Source: an uncultured Lachnospiraceae bacterium (lineage in GTDB: Bacteria > Bacillota > Clostridia > Lachnospirales > Lachnospiraceae). From it: 6,595 nucleotides of DNA. Location of the stretch: NCBI GenBank assembly GCA_910586605.1, contig CAJUJR010000114.1:1-6595 (forward strand). The letters are read 5' to 3'. The notes under the pieces are model-generated. The model had not been told where the DNA came from and did no database searches. It saw only the letters and a program-made list of their open reading frames with translations. Both the position numbers and the translations under genes were made by a program. Shown in pieces: positions 6,076 through 6,595 of the stretch. Positions within the stretch are counted from its first letter, which is position 1, and each line of letters starts with the position of its first letter.

Positions 6076-6531
6076 ATGGTATCAAAAATGGACAAAAAGC
6101 TATATGCAAGAACATTATATGTATCAGATTTAGATGGCACATTACTCAGAAGCAACGAACGTACTTCACAATATACAAACGAAACAATCAACCGCTTATC
6201 CCGGCAGGGAATGCTTTTTTCCTATGCAACAGCAAGGTCTTTTGTTACCTCTAAGAAGGTTACGCAAGGCATACATGCAAATATCCCATTGATTGTATAT
6301 AATGGGGCATTTGTTATGAATAATACCACAGAAGAAATTATGATTTCCAATTTTTTTGATACATCTGTCAATGCTGTATTTTCTGATCTATTCAAACATA
6401 ATATCTACCCTATAGTATATAGCTACAATCATGGGAAAGAGTAGTTTTCTTTTATAGAAAGCAAATGCACAAGGGGGATGCGGCTATTCCTGAATAGCAG
6501 AAAAGGCGATTTGCGTTCCAATCCAGTTTCC
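6076..6531 (+). pseudogene. HAD / Cof-type phosphatase pseudogene: in-frame TAG, then truncation
   Basis: The open part codes for 122 aa of a Cof-like HAD hydrolase. Motif I is DLDGTLL, with nucleophile D18 and acid D20. Motif II is YATARS with T52. The strand before the cap domain reads IVYNGAF (73-79). These enzymes dephosphorylate sugar phosphates, nucleotides or cofactors and are usually about 270 aa. Here a TAG at 6442-6444 follows HGKE. Reading on in the same frame gives FSFIESKCTRGMRLFLNSRK and then a DLRSNPVS segment, which looks like the normal cap-domain continuation. One base change (AAG to TAG) would explain the stop. Homology then fades at about 6531, where the dispersed repeat begins, and another in-frame TAG follows at 6562-6564. 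HAD motifs III and IV are absent. The start is uncertain: ATG 6076 is 1 base from AAAAGG and ATG 6088 is 13 bases from it. The gene is very likely non-functional. Confidence 0.8.
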
Positions 6532-6539
6532 ACAGCCAG

Positions 6540-6595
6540 TGTTACTATTCACAGCCAATTGTAGCAGAATTTAAGTAAATAAAAAATATCTTCCC
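6540..6595 (-). repeat. Right copy of dispersed repeat, inverted relative to the left end
   Basis: The reverse complement of 6540-6595 matches 27-78: 18 identical bases at the outer end, a 12-base versus 8-base spacer, then 23 of 26 around TTGGCTGTGAATAG. An extra cacagcca at 6531-6538 repeats the 6550-6557 copy 19 bases upstream, so the element may begin near 6531. It directly abuts the decayed end of the HAD gene, and the window ends inside it. Confidence 0.75.

Noticed and set aside
6483..6498. Inverted repeat gctattc-ct-gaatagc near the right repeat
   Set aside because: It lies within the HAD-derived reading frame (encoding LFLNS), and a 2-base loop is too tight for a stable hairpin. It is not counted as part of the repeat element.
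1..6595. CRISPR array, tRNA or rRNA genes, integrase, toxin-antitoxin or phage-defence system
   Set aside because: I looked for regular spaced repeats, cloverleaf-like sequences and the typical protein motifs of these systems and saw none.

Overview
The window looks like chromosomal DNA from a low-GC Bacillota, most likely a gut Lachnospiraceae or related Clostridia. The clues are the AT-rich intergenic regions, sigma-A type promoters (three with an extended -10 TGn), AGGAGG-type ribosome binding sites with some TTG/GTG starts, a Veg-family protein, and a secreted C1A peptidase carrying bacterial Ig-like domains. The assignment rests on protein families and sequence style, not on a marker gene.

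Layout, left to right. Positions 1-97 hold one copy of a dispersed repeat. A clear promoter (117-145) follows, with a long leader in front of a small SEC-C zinc-motif protein (297-803). About 100 bp downstream on the same strand is a CheA-like histidine kinase (904-2226). It has an N-terminal HPt domain and a C-terminal CheA-type ATPase but ends without the CheW-binding domain. A two-way hairpin terminator (2240-2266) separates it from the convergent veg-like gene (2331-2570, minus). A 464-bp intergenic region carries divergent promoters for veg and for a DEDDh 3'-5' exonuclease (3035-3703, plus). The exonuclease stop codon lies in the loop of a strong two-way terminator (3682-3722). This terminator is shared with the convergent 691-aa secreted papain-like peptidase (3779-5854, minus). 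Divergent from the peptidase is a HAD/Cof-type phosphatase gene (6076 onward). It is broken by an in-frame TAG and then cut off where a second, inverted copy of the left-end repeat begins (6540-6595).

The genes look like a run of mostly single-gene units with their own promoters and terminators, not one pathway. Only the SEC-C gene and the kinase could share a transcript. I do not see a coherent new multi-gene system. The most notable points are the inverted repeat at both window edges, the HAD pseudogene that abuts one copy, and the CheA-like kinase that has lost its chemoreceptor-coupling domain.
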